The translations under genes and the position numbers were made by a program. 60,000 nucleotides of DNA from Antedon mediterranea (Eukaryota > Echinodermata > Crinoidea > Comatulida > Antedonidae): NCBI RefSeq assembly GCF_964355755.1, contig NC_092677.1, positions 11,308,601 to 11,368,600 of the forward strand, written 5' to 3'. Position 1 is the first letter of the stretch. Every line of letters begins with the position of its first letter. The notes beneath the pieces are model-generated. The model had not been told where the DNA came from and did no database searches. It saw nothing but the letters and a program-made list of their open reading frames with translations. Below are positions 8,930-20,605 of this stretch, in pieces.

Positions 8930-9135
8930 AGAGAACAACCTCTGTGTGGCCCATGGGTTTATCAATTGGCTTCTGCCAAAAGGTGGTCAGGGTGAAACCT
9001 TATACCCCATCTCTCGAAGCCGATCGGGGGAGACCATGGCGATCCCATAACCACTTCAATCCATCATTATAGGCGATTGAGTCCCGTCGACAGCCCATCA
9101 GGAGCCGTAAAAGGTGTGTTCTGGACCACGTAAAT
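8930..9135. other. GC-richer island of unknown nature
   Basis: About 200 bases (GAGAACAACC through GTTCTGGACCACG) with clearly higher GC and several CpGs than either flank. It includes CGAAGCCGATCGGGGGAGAC. I find no long frame, tRNA fold or snRNA match. It may be a piece of a transposon or retro-element inserted beside MITE fragment 9155-9180. Confidence 0.35.
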
Positions 9136-9154
9136 TGTGAACATGTCCAAAATT

Positions 9155-9180
9155 TAGTTTGATAGTGTAGACAGAGCTTT
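9155..9180. mobile_element. MITE family A, terminal fragment
   Basis: Only the right terminal sequence (GTTTGATAGTGTAGACAGAG and GCTTT) remains. Confidence 0.7.
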
Positions 9181-9911
9181 AAACAACCTCAAGAACATTG
9201 TAGAGGGCGATATTTATGAAATTTGTCTTTTCATGACAATCTATAAGTACCGTATGGCATTGTTTATAATTTTCATTTTGAGGTACACAATGTTTGTGAA
9301 AGGACACATGGCTTTTAAACAATTAATTTCAAGATAACTAATTTGTGTGTGTGGGGCTTAAATTATGAATGTAGGTATTATGGTGTCTCGGAAAATCATA
9401 TATATTTAACCTGTTTTTTTTTTTAAGATTGTTCATGTAAATTAAATCATTCATAGGCCTATTCTACCATCCATATAAATCTATAATAAATATCACAGCT
9501 GTTTTTTATTATGATGAATGAATTTTAGTATAGAGTTACCTGTCGATACTATATTAAATAACGTATGTTTAATACCACGTTTTGTGAAGCTATGCCAGTG
9601 TCCATCTAAAACATGACAGCTAAGACTGATGGATCAGTCGCAAAAATATTTTCTCAGTGCTTTCTTTACTTGGCCTACATATTTAATGTACAGCTATCTA
9701 ATAATTATTACTAAAACTGACATAGCTGATTGATATATGTATATGTGATATGAAGTATTTCAATGCCAAACTCAGATAAATACACATTGATAACAGATTG
9801 ATATATCATTATATTACTTATGACTACCATGGACACAGTATTTATTTGAGTAAAAGTAAAGTAACATAAAATCTCTCCATTTTGGCAAAATCCTGTACAC
9901 AAACTCTATTC
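9181..9911. other. Non-coding, nothing recognised
   Basis: Contains GTAGAGGGCGATATTTAT at about 9200, a variant of the motif seen after the zinc-finger gene. Confidence 0.4.
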
Positions 9912-10030
9912 ACAGTGGTGTAACCGAGACCAGAGGTTCCTGGTTTAATAGGGACATTTTTCGACAAATTGTAATGCTTGTATTCGTCCTCTGGGCCATG
10001 CTGAGTGCCCCTGGGTTTAGCTACTGTATA
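9912..10030 (+). repeat. Dispersed repeat fragment (CAGTGGTGTAACC type)
   Basis: It starts CAGTGGTGTAACCGAGACC and ends near CCTCTGGGCCATGCTGAG and CCCCTGGGTTTAGCTA. It is similar in layout to the fragment at 7325-7475. Confidence 0.4.
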
Positions 10031-10149
10031 TTCATTTTGTTAGACTCTGATCCAAATCCAGGCAAACTCTAATGTGTAGTTTTGTAATATTTGTTTTGCT
10101 TTTAAAGCAATGGTTTCAATCTTGCGTAAAATTGTGTATACTGTACTTA

Positions 10150-10345
10150 TTAATGCAAGGATGCCGCAAACCACAGCCATAAATTTGGCACAGGCTCAAG
10201 CCACCTCTTAATTATAGTACTTCTGGTAGAAAAGTTTTCTAGCATGTGGACTTAAAACTGGAGGTGCAGTATACACACACTGGCTCGCATGCATTTTTAA
10301 GAACTTGGTGCATATTTCAGAAGAGTAGGTGGTTCCTTGGTACTA
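10150..10345 (+). mobile_element. Degraded tRNA-derived SINE (family S)
   Basis: AAACCACAGCCATAAATTTGG, then GGCTCAAGCCAC (eroded B box), TTCTGGTAGAAAAG, GGACTTAAAACTGGAG and TGGCTCGCATGCATTTTTAA line up in order with the better copy at 10791-11046. The A-box end is lost. Confidence 0.65.
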
Positions 10346-10790
10346 GTCCATCTCAGTCCCTGTTGCTACAGACACAGATTAATGAATGCTATGGGGAGAT
10401 GGAAGTAGTTGTATGTAATTCAGCCTAGTTACTATGCAAGAAATATTTATATTTACGTTCATCCCAATCATTTTACAAGGATGGTTACAGTACAGTATTT
10501 TCACTTGATTACAACCTGCTTTCTACTTTGGTCTTGTCATCGTATATTTCATGGTGGAAAGGGAGAGTTTTTTTATGTTTTTTTTTTTACTCCTCTACTG
10601 AAGCAAACCTGTTGTGTTCCTTTTTACCCAAGTGTAAGCTAAGGATATTAGTGTCTTTAGAAAATGTTAAAAGTAACATTTTAAAAAGCGGATGCTGTCA
10701 AAAGTACAAGTGAACTTGGTATTTACTCATTTTCAGGAAGTTTCTTATTAATCAGTAGTACTGTAGGCTATGTATGTTTTCTTTTCTTCA
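10346..10790. other. Non-coding, between two SINE copies
   Basis: Short frames here (10246-10713) overlap SINE sequence or T-runs and show no protein motif. Confidence 0.4.
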
Positions 10791-11046
10791 GTCAAGACGA
10801 GTGGCCTAGCGGTTAAAACAAGAACTCTGTAAACCACAGCCATAATATTGGCAAAGGTTCAAGCCACTGCTCTACCATACTGTAGATCTAGTTCTGGTGC
10901 TAGAACAAGCTTTCTTTGGAGAATGATTTAAAACGGGAGATCCTATGTACACATATGGCTCGTGTGCACTTTAAAGAACCCAGTTTATCTTTTGAAATTA
11001 AAGTAAGGGGTTACCCCGGTGTTCTGGTCCGTTTTCGTTTATCACT
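10791..11046 (+). mobile_element. tRNA-derived SINE, family S
   Basis: The head has a textbook Pol III A box (TGGCCTAGCGG, 10802-10812) and B box (GGTTCAAGCCA, 10856-10866). The body has TAGTTCTGGTGCTAGAACAAG, CACTTTAAAGAACCCAGTT and the palindromic GGGGTTACCCCGGT (about 11007-11020). The same ordered blocks occur on the minus strand at 22618-22950, which defines the family. Confidence 0.8.
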
Positions 11047-11631
11047 ATCATTTAGCTAACAACTCTACCTGTTGAATCACTTTTTAGAGAAACCACGAAA
11101 GTGGAGATATTTCCTATTTCCCAATGTCCCAATGGGATGTCATCTTTGAATTCAAGAGGATTGTCTATATAATCCACAGCAAGACTTCTTTGATAATTTT
11201 TATAGCCGCATAACTCGTCATGAAAATAAAAGGTCGCGATTTTAAATATTCCCATGACAAATCAGAATAGTATACAAACGAATACACATTGGTTAATTGT
11301 TACACAGACAACTAAGTAAGACAATAATGATATCCTTACCCCAAGGCCAATTATTTCAGAATTATAACAGTTACTGAAAAGGAACGACAAAAAAATTGCA
11401 TTGGTCATTGCTCAGATTAAACTAGTATTCATGTCTTGCTATTAAGATGTAAAAATCTTGACAGTAGGTAATTGAATTAAAGTGAAGAAAAACTGATGCA
11501 GGCATTATGCAGAACAAACATACTTCAAAATGTATTTAACTAATTTACAATGCAATTATTATAATGACAATTGGTTTATAATTGCACATGTGCTCATAGA
11601 CAAAGTCATTGATACTGAAATACGGAAATTA
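11047..11631. other. Non-coding, nothing recognised
   Basis: AT-rich. No coding or repeat signal recognised. Confidence 0.4.
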
Positions 11632-11778
11632 GAAATTTATAAGTACTCTTTTATATTTTGATTTTTTAATGGAATCTTTTTCTTGTGTTTTGTAAAAATA
11701 AATTTGAAATTTATAAGTATTCTGTTATATTTACTTTTTTAATGGAATCTTTTTCTTGTGTTTTATAAAAAAAAGATT
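11632..11778. repeat. Tandem duplication, ~74-bp unit, 2 copies
   Basis: GAAATTTATAAGTA followed by TTTTTTAATGGAATC and TTTTTCTTGTGTTTT appears twice, offset by about 74 bases. Sequence to 12110 is A/T-rich with further loose duplication. Confidence 0.65.
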
Positions 11779-12110
11779 TTGTTTGTGTTTGGTTCTAGAC
11801 AAATAAATTCATGAGAGTAATAAAAATAAAAAAAAAATAAAATGTTAAAACAACACAAATAAAAAATGTATGTGCTATTAAAAATAATAATCAACTATTA
11901 TTAAGAAATGTCAACCTTTAAAAACATTATTGATAATATTATAATGTCAAATAAATGATAAATGTTTTATTATATAACCAGTATAAAAAATAAGTTAAAA
12001 ATATATGTGCTATGAAAATAAAAATTAATCAATAGAAATCTACCATTTTTTATATCAAATATAAAAATTTGACATAAAAATCATGGAGTTTTGATAAAAA
12101 TATAGGTTTT

Positions 12111-12316
12111 AAGCTCTGTCTACACTATCAAACAAGTGTGACAGTGTGCTGTGCCCAAACAAGTGTGACAGTGTGCTGTGCACAGATATGGTAGTGATAT
12201 GCCTAAATATAGTGGTGATGTGCCCAAATATAGTAATGATATGACATCACAATGTCCATATATGGGCACATCACAATTTTTGGTCACATAAAGTTTGATA
12301 GTGTAGGCAGAGCTTT
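12111..12316. mobile_element. MITE family A, long copy with internal duplication
   Basis: The ends AAGCTCTGTCTACACTATC and GATAGTGTAGGCAGAGCTT are inverted. Near the left end a ~27-bp piece (ACAAGTGTGACAGTGTGCTG) is tandemly doubled, making this copy about 205 bp. The right inner part GGGCACATCACA...GGTCACATAAAG matches the other copies. TTAA-like bases flank both ends. Confidence 0.85.
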
Positions 12317-13250
12317 AAGAATTTAAATAAAAAATATGATACAAAAATAAATGGGTGTTGTTTTTAGCTTATGTTCACACATGCTCATTCGAATTCCAAA
12401 CAAAACCCATGTGTGACCTGCAGAACCCGAAAAAATAGTTTTCACCAGCCGATGGACAGAATCCGTGATGTGACTACACAGTTGTACAGTACTGAGAGAT
12501 AAAAGTTATAAAGATCTTTCTCACTGAATTCCTACTGTAACCTTTACAATAATAACTAAAAACAAATTCACCTGAAATCGTCAAATTGTTCTCTATAGGA
12601 TATATAAATCATATTATTTTGTCTTTCAATTTTATAACCTGTCCTCAGAAGTTTCATTTAATGGTTATTTTATTACCTCTTTTTTCAATTCAGGCAGCTT
12701 TACTGTCCAAATTTGATCAAATAATTCATTTGTAATTTTGTCATTTCTTATACTGTGTAGCAATGTAGATATTATTAATGTATTTTTGGTGCAGTGACTG
12801 TATATAGGACCCTTCATGTAATAAGAGGTAGGTAATGTTTAAACATAGCGTTATATCCGACCTCTTGTACTCGCCTGTTTTGAAATAAATTAAATTATAA
12901 TTTTAAAACTACTATTTATCATACTATTTAAAAATAAAATTTAATTTTTAAAAATTATAAAATTTAAGTTGTTTATTGTGAATTTTACTAATGGTCGAAC
13001 CATGTCAAATTTGTTTCTACTGCATTTGATAACTACATTTAGTTTACTCTTCAACTTTATTTAGGTGTTTTGGGTACAGTACACATACACACAGTTTACT
13101 GCCAAAACATGAACATTAATATTTAACAAGCTATAGTCATATTTTATTGCATCAAGTGCAGTAAAATAATGGATTGAAATTCTTGGATAAATGTTAAAAT
13201 GGATATCATTTTATTTTAAAACATTTCAAATCATTTTTGTTAACCAGCTA
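12317..13250. other. Non-coding, nothing recognised
   Basis: AT-rich between two MITE copies. Confidence 0.4.
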
Positions 13251-13414
13251 AAGCTAGCTGTCTAGACTATCAAACTAGTTTGACAAAAAAAGTGTGATGT
13301 ACCAACCAAAATATGGTAGTGATATGCTCAAATATGGTAGTGATATAATGACATAATCATATGGGAACATCACATTTTTTCGTCACATTAAGTTTGATAG
13401 TGTAGACAGAGCTT
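13251..13414. mobile_element. MITE family A copy
   Basis: AAGCTAGCTGTCTAGACTATC on the left and GATAGTGTAGACAGAGCTT on the right are inverted. ATATGGTAGTGATAT is present twice internally, as in other copies read in the opposite direction. Confidence 0.8.
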
Positions 13415-13512
13415 AGGAACATTGTAGTTGAAGTGTGAATTGATGATTGATGATTGATGATGAATGAATTGGTGGTTGTTCAATAAATAGATGGTTGGTA
13501 GCAATTATATAA

Positions 13513-13535
13513 TGTAATGTGTATAACACATTACA
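13513..13535. repeat. Short palindromic hairpin
   Basis: TGTAATGTGT, ATA, ACACATTACA: a 10-bp perfect stem with a 3-base loop. Confidence 0.6.
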
Positions 13536-13756
13536 ATGGTTTAGACTTGCCCCAAGTCTAGTTGTAGTTATCATTGTCCTGTTTTGATTTTTGTCTCTCT
13601 AACCATTAACAAGGTTGAAAGTCATAAAATATAATATAATTTATACAAGGAAAAATCAACAGATAACAAGACAACATTTAGATATTACTGACATTAGACT
13701 AAACCTTGTGACAGAAACAAGCAAGTGAATCAAAAAAATATCAACAGATCCATCAA

Positions 13757-13785
13757 CTTTACATAGTAAGTCTTACTATGTAAAG
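13757..13785. repeat. Near-perfect 29-bp palindrome
   Basis: CTTTACATAGTAAG, one T, then its exact reverse complement (14-bp stem, 1-base loop). Confidence 0.75.
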
Positions 13786-16423
13786 TGGTATAACTTAGGC
13801 AAACGATTAACAAAACCATTTTAGTAATATTTATCCTCCCTCTTGATATAGAAAATAAAGCAGTAATACGCAATTGATATTGTGGAACAGAAATAGGAAA
13901 GTACACTTCAAAATTACCATGAAAAATTGAGTTCATAGCTTAAAAAGAAAAATTAAATCTATCGTTTACCACCTAGAACCCAGCATTTGTTTGTTACATA
14001 CATTTTGCTACAATACAGGAGAAATTGAACTTGAATATGCTATATACATACACAAAAAAACAAATTTCAAAAGTGACTGACACTAAATCTGTGTCCAAGT
14101 TCCTGCTTAATCTTGTGAATACTAATGCATTTTTCTTTTTGTCCTGAAAATGCATAAACATGTTTTTCTATAATTAGTCTGTACTTCACCTGATCTATGC
14201 CGAATCCAATTAAGTTATATCTGTTGTTTTTGTTTTACATAATCAAATAATTAAAAGCCTTGTCTGAATTTAAACATTTTTAAAAGAACTGAAAGCAACA
14301 TTTCTTAATCATATCTTAATCTGTCAGAATAGTTTTTAGTAATCTGCAATAACTGTAATGGTAAGCGTGCATATACAGATCACCTGGTTATTTTTTGTTG
14401 TCCAAAAGTTCTTTATTGAGTAGAATAAATCAGTTTTAAGTCCTTTTAAAGTCATTTCATGTCAAGATTACAGGATCACTTTATTGAAAAAAATCTCTAA
14501 AATGATCCTACATGCTATGAACTAGTTACTAGTTTTAATTTGCAAGCTTTCTGTCGTCGACATTGCCTGACCAGAAGAATGTGGAATAAATGAATTACTA
14601 AGCTTTATATGTAAAACTCTTGAGCAGCCGACAACACAGATTTGAATCATACCTCATATTAATTAATGCCATCAAAAACTGTCAATATTTATTATCATTT
14701 ATTGCTAGTGATTTCTGTGAATGTTCTTAGTAATCTTCAAAAGCAAGCCATAGTCACGTCTACTATCAAGCGATTCTTTGTTTTGAGCTAAATGTCTCTG
14801 ATGACTACCATCATGCGAATGTATGTAGATATCCATCCCGTACTTAAAAGTCATGAGCATCCATCAGAGTCGGTTCACAATTTTACTTTTCCGCCGGATA
14901 TGTTTCTCGTTCTGCACAGTATCAATTGCGTGGAAAGTATGCGTGATTTACGAGCTAAGGTGTGTTCGAGACAAGATGGAATGCCAGAATTTAATGCACA
15001 ATTTAATACATCCCTATTTCTTACAAATAGATATATTCAATTATCACCCTAATCAAATAGAATAATATATACAAATTTAGTTTAGTTATTTATACCTATA
15101 ATTCTTTAATCTTACCAAACTGTCTGTTTCGTATTCTTGTATATTATTTTCGCTGTAACAATTTTCAGACTCTGTAATTAACATTAACATTGTTGATGAC
15201 AGATAATTGAAAATTGATTGATAGGAGATGACGAGCTCGTTTGACAAGATTATTAAATGGGCATTCTATGCTGTTATTATTCTATCCCTATTTCAATGAA
15301 AGCCAATGATTCGAGTGATGAATTTCTTACAATCCGTGTCTATCACAACTACCATTACTAATAGTGATTTTATCGCATATTAATACATACGCAATTTCAC
15401 ACATGAGAGATTTTGTTATAAAATGCTTATTAATTTACTTTATGTTGAAATATCATATTTCTTGCTCGTTTAAAGGCCATAAATCATTTTATTGTCATGT
15501 ATTTTATGTTTCGTCGAATGTTTAGTTGAAATTAATTACATGTGATCAAAATTGATATCCAATAACCATATTTTCCCTCTGGGGAAATGTCGTCAGGATG
15601 TTGGCTATCAGTATTGATCTTGTATGAAGATTTTTTTCAAACATAAAACTATATCCCATTAATTTTTGTAGCCAACCAATTCTTTAATGGTTGAAATCTT
15701 ATACAATTAATTTAAGCCTAGAGAACTGGATGTAAGCATATAATATGCGAGTGAATAATACATGGCACAATTATGAAATCTGAAGACAATTATAACTACA
15801 TCTTAATATGGTATAGAATAGGGAAAAACCGTGTTAGATCTCTGTTTTTCCTGAAAGTTCAGTTGCTACAATATGCTGAAACTATAAAAAAAATAATGAA
15901 TTATATTTTAACAAGAGAAATAATTGATATAAAAGAAAATGCATAAATAATTAAATACAGAAATAAATGAGTGTAAATTGTTATATGCATGTCACTTGAT
16001 TTTAATACTTTTAAATTCTTTTAGCAATCCATTTTGATAACATAATGTTTTTCAATTTCTAGTACTGTATTGCCAAACAACCTTCTGATGCTGCACCAAT
16101 AACTGCCACATCCAACATTCACAAGATGTGAGAAAGTTATCCATTCAGCGCACCAGATAAAAGTATGAATTGACATTTTTGAGTCTGAATAATTTTCTAG
16201 AAAATTATGTCTATATTAACTAGTTTCTAAGCTAGCATTATCAATAACATAATTTGCTGATAACCTACTGACCTATTTCCATATAATTTATTATTTGGTA
16301 TGACCTATTATTTCTTATCCATCATGTGCTAATTTGAGGTATGGAATGAATAACCATAACCTATTTACAGTATAGTATTCATATAGTCAGCATTTGAAAT
16401 TATTAATTACTGGCCCCAGGCCC
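13786..16423. other. Long non-coding stretch, nothing recognised
   Basis: No exon-like frame with motif content. The small frame at 14792-15052 shows no recognisable domain. A poly-C run (about 16427-16438) closes the stretch. Confidence 0.45.
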
Positions 16424-16619
16424 TGCCCCCCCCCCCCTTTTAAGGGGAAAATGTAGATCCTCTATTCAATAAATCTCTGTATCGTTAAGACCGTGGGCTT
16501 AATAGTGGTAACGTCACATGTTTTATTTATGATATCGTATAAAGCTACCGTTCAACAAAAAAATATATAGAATTATTTGTTGCCAATTCCTTTACTGCTA
16601 CATTCTGGTTGCCATCAGT

Positions 16620-18055
16620 TTGGTTGCAATATGGTTGGCAAGAACAAGGTTGATTGTTTTTGGTTTCTATCACCACAGGTTCTTCACTATGATTGGCAGG
16701 AGAAAGTTTGCTTATATCTGGTTTCCATCACTACAGGTTCTTCACTATGATTGGCAGGAGACAGTTTGCTTATTTCTGGTTTCCATCACTACAGGTTCTT
16801 CACCATGCTTGGCCGGAGAAAGTTTGCTTATTTCTGGTTTCCATCACTACAGGTTCTTCACCATGCTTGGCAGGAGAAAGTTTGCTTATTTCTGGTTTCC
16901 ATCACTACAGGTTCTTCACTATGATTGGCAGGAGAAAGTTTGCTTATTTCTGGTTTCCATCACTACAGGTTCTTCACTATGATTGGCAGGAGAAAGTTTG
17001 CTTATTTCTTGTTTCCATCACTACAGGTTCTTCACTATGATTGGCAGGAGAAAGTTTGCTTGTTTTTGGTTTCCATCACTACAGGTTCTTCACTATGATT
17101 GGCAGCAGAAAGTTTGCTTATTTCTGGTTTCCATCACTACAGGTTCTTCACCATGATTGGCAGGAGAAAGTTTGCTTATTTCTGGTTTCTATCACCACAG
17201 GTTCTTCACTATGATTGGCAGGAGAAAGTTTGCTTATTTCTGGTTTCTATCACTACAGGTTCTTCACTATGATTGGCAGGAGAAAGTTTGCTTATTTCTG
17301 GTTTCTATCACTACAGGTTCTTCACTATGATTGGCAGGAGAAAGTTTGCTTATTTCTGGTTTCCATCACTACAGGTTCTTCAACATGCTTGGCAGGAGAA
17401 AGTTTGCTTATTTCTGGTTTCTATCACTACAGGTTCTTCACTATGATTGGCAGGAGAAAGTTTGCTTATTTCTGGTTTCTATCACTACAGGTTCTTCACT
17501 ATGATTGGCAGGAGAAAGTTTGCTTATTTCTGGTTTCTATCACTACAGGTTCTTCACTATGATTGGCAGGAGAAAGTTTGCTTATTTCTGGTTTCCATCA
17601 CTACAGGTTCTTCACTATGATTGGCAGGAGAAAGTTTGCTTATTTCTGGTTTCCATCACTACAGGTTCTTCAATATGATTGGCAGGAGAAAGTTTGCTTA
17701 TTTCTGGTTTCCATCACTACAGGTTCTTCACTATGATTGGCAGGAGAAAGTTTGCTTATTTCTGGTTTCCATCACTACAGGTTCTTCACTATGATTGGCA
17801 GGAGAAAGTTTGCTTATTTCTGGTTTCTATCACTACAGGTTCTTCACCATGCTTGGCAGGAGAAAGTTTGCTTATTTCTGGTTTCTATCACTACAGGTTC
17901 TTCACCATGCTTGGCAGGAGAAAGTTTGCTTATTTCTGGTTTCTATCACCACAGGTTCTTCACTATGATTGGCAGGAGAAAGTTTGCTTATTTCTAGTTT
18001 CTATCACTACAGGTTCTTCACCATGCTTGGCAGGTTGGAGAAAGTTTGCTTATTT
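16620..18055 (+). repeat. 58-bp minisatellite, about 25 units
   Basis: The unit starts AGGTTCTTCACTATGATTGG, passes through CAGGAGAAAGTTTGCTTATT and ends TCTGGTTTCCATCACTAC. Variation is limited to a few sites (CTATGATTGG versus CCATGCTTGG, TTTCCATC versus TTTCTATC, ACTAC versus ACCAC). The first unit (16620-16675) and the last are the most diverged. Because 58 is 3n+1 and the unit has no stop, reading passes through all three forward frames and gives apparent proteins of 115-152 residues with a 58-residue period. These are by-products. Most units contain TGATTGGC, an inverted CCAAT box. Confidence 0.95.
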
Positions 18056-19074
18056 ATTATTACCTCTGTTAAGTTTTCAACCTAGTTGTTGCCAGGTGCT
18101 TAATCCTGTTGCTATAAACTCCCACATGAGCCTTTGAAAAATTGGCAATGAAACAAAAATGCTGTACTGCCCTCTATTTTCATGACCAGTTATGAAGGAG
18201 AAGTAAAGTTAAATAATTAGCAAATACAATTGTATTTTGGGTAAAAGATCATCGATAATACACCTTATGGTTATTTTTTTATACGGTAGAGGTGGTGCTT
18301 TTTTTTTTATTTGTGTTTATTTTATATTGTATTCAAAGAATGTAGCATACTGTCAACTCAACGGACCTACTGTTACGGTCTTGTTACGTGAATTTGGTTT
18401 AACGAAAACATTTCCCAATCAGAAGTTCTTTACTTTAGTATCGAAAACGAATACAGGCAATCTCACCATCCACCTTATTTACATTCATTTCTATACACCT
18501 TAACTTACACATCAAATGCACCGTTGTTCACCATCTCTACGTTAAATCTGTAAATAGTAGGAGGATGGGGAGTGATGGAGCTGGGGGAAGGAGAAAGCTG
18601 TAATATTTAAACATTTATAGAGGGTGCTATATAACTAAAAGTACCTTACTCATAGGCCATGACAAAAGGTAAGATACAAGTTTTAATAAAAGACATGTGG
18701 GTTTAATTACAAGGTCTTGTTATTTAATATTTAAGGTAAGATGATTAATAGATGCAAGCTTATCACTTAATTAACTCACAAGCACTGCATTGAATTATAC
18801 TTTTTTATCTTCTGCATATACAATTTCTGTTTATAAGTGTCTTTTTGTGTACATCTTGTGAATGTATATGTTTATAAACAACGTGCTTGTAAAGATACGC
18901 ATCTATTACAACCAATGAAGCCGGGTGATATTTAATTGTCTATCTTCTGATTTATAGCAATTCCTACACCATTAATGGTATACTACTGATAATCAACACT
19001 CAAAACACTCCCAAATTTGTAAAATTATTTTGTTTATGTTGACTACATAGTAGACCGTATCTCATTTCTAATTA
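18056..19074. other. Non-coding, nothing recognised
   Basis: Contains a purine-rich patch (about 18557-18597) and a TAGAGGGTGCTATATAA motif at about 18617, a variant of the one at 5111. Confidence 0.4.
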
Positions 19075-19262
19075 CTGTAAACCACCCTCATTTGGGATGG
19101 CTCTATTCAGGGGACACCCTATTTAGGGGACACTTTTCTGTGAATTGTCAATCGAACAAGTATTATTTGTTTTTAACATTACAGTTCTATTAAGGGGACA
19201 CTCCATTAAGGGGACACAAACATTGGATCTCAAGGGTGTCCCTTTAAAAGAGGTTGAAATTT
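19075..19262. mobile_element. Family B element (AGGGGACAC repeats)
   Basis: TTACTGTAAACCACCCTC, then TATTCAGGGGACACC, TATTTAGGGGACAC, TATTAAGGGGACACTCC, ATTAAGGGGACACAAAC, and a reversed end AGGGTGTCCCTTTAAAAGAGG. The repeated AGGGGACAC words and the inverted end tie it to the other family B copies. Confidence 0.65.
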
Positions 19263-19292
19263 AGGTATTTTTAGGCTTTCGATTCCGTAACA

Positions 19293-19328
19293 CTAATAAT
19301 AACAATAATAATAATAATAATAATAATG
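19293..19328. repeat. (AAT)n microsatellite
   Basis: About eleven AAT/AAC triplets. Confidence 0.8.
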
Positions 19329-20454
19329 TTAAAAGTAAAGATATATCTGATGAGTGAGGAGATGTGTTCTAACAAATACCTCCATCCCAATTAATATAGA
19401 TTTAATTATTTCCAGTTTACTGAATCAAAGTTTACTGAAGGCCACATTTACTGAATTCCAGTTTGGCAATTCTGTTTTTGAAAATTGTGTAAATTTCCCA
19501 TTTTACAGCACATAATATCTAATAATATATTTTTGTGTTTAATTTCATTCAACGACGGTATTTCATGCAAATAGGTGTTGAACACGTCAGGAAGAGCCAA
19601 AGCTGAAAATCTTATCTATATTTGTCAAATAGATATGTAGGTATACTTCACAAGACTGTTGACAAACTATATTAACCACCGACAATCATAAACATCTGTT
19701 ATCGGGTTCCTTGTTTATCATATTAGCATATTATTGGGTAGTTTTAATGACCCTCAATATAGTACTTTTGGGTCGGCTTGACCACTTATTAATATTTAGG
19801 TGGAATGACCCTTTTAAATTGGGTGTTCTGTTGAAGGTCCAGTAGATTAAGTCGTCATCATTTTCCTGCTGGGCATGTTGTAAAGAGAATCATAGCAGCT
19901 AGTGTTGATTGATTGTGGAAGACTAAAGGCTACTGTATTTTCCATTATTAAAACACCATATTTCGAGGTCACAGACATTTACAAGTGACCTGTCTTTTAA
20001 AACTAGCAAAAGGTTAAATTATATCAACTCTTCATTTTAATTTTATTTTACAATTTTGAATTAAAACAAGCTGTTTGCTTTATTCTAGTGGAAACATGTA
20101 CCCTTGAACTCCTAATACCAAGTTTATGATTATAAAATATTTGAAGCTGATTTGCTGATGATAAAAATACTTCTTGCATCTATAGACAATTGTTTTTCAT
20201 TGTCTATATTAGATTATTTTCAAGGCAATGATACACTAAAATTAATTTTTACCATGTTAACCTAGCCTTGCTGTCTGGGAACACCACACATAGTGTGTTC
20301 ATTCCTGTGTAATGTTTGCGAGCATACAACAATTTGTTAGGCGTGCCTACTCTTCATGAAATCGATGACAAGAAATATTTTATGTACTGTACTGTATTTA
20401 CTGTTTTTGGGTTATTAGTATTTTTTTTTAGATGTTAATAAATATTATCTCTAG
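19329..20454. other. Non-coding, nothing recognised
   Basis: AT-rich. No gene or clear repeat recognised. Confidence 0.4.
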
Positions 20455-20605
20455 ATGCATCAGTGGCATTGTGATGATGTGTCTTGCTTGTCATTTCTAG
20501 GGCCCTTGGTTCAATTCCTTTCAAAAGTTCCAATATAGCACCACTACTTACCTGGTTTTGGAAGCATGGATTTCCCATCCTGTAATTGGCAAGTAAATGT
20601 ATTTA
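20455..20605 (+). mobile_element. Candidate tRNA-derived SINE head
   Basis: A weak A-box-like CAGTGGCATTGTGATG at about 20461 is followed 45 bases later by a good B box (GGTTCAATTCC, 20508-20518). It has no second copy in this window. Confidence 0.3.

Noticed and set aside
8930-9135. Spliceosomal snRNA or 5S rRNA gene
   Set aside because: Composition looked suggestive, but I could not match the conserved U1 or 5S landmarks.
14792-15065. Overlapping 70- and 86-residue frames
   Set aside because: No recognisable domain, no splice signals at sensible positions, and two overlapping frames equally open.
16620-18137. Repeated 115-152-residue frames as genes
   Set aside because: They arise from the stop-free 58-bp unit read in rotating frames. 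No promoter, splice or homology support.
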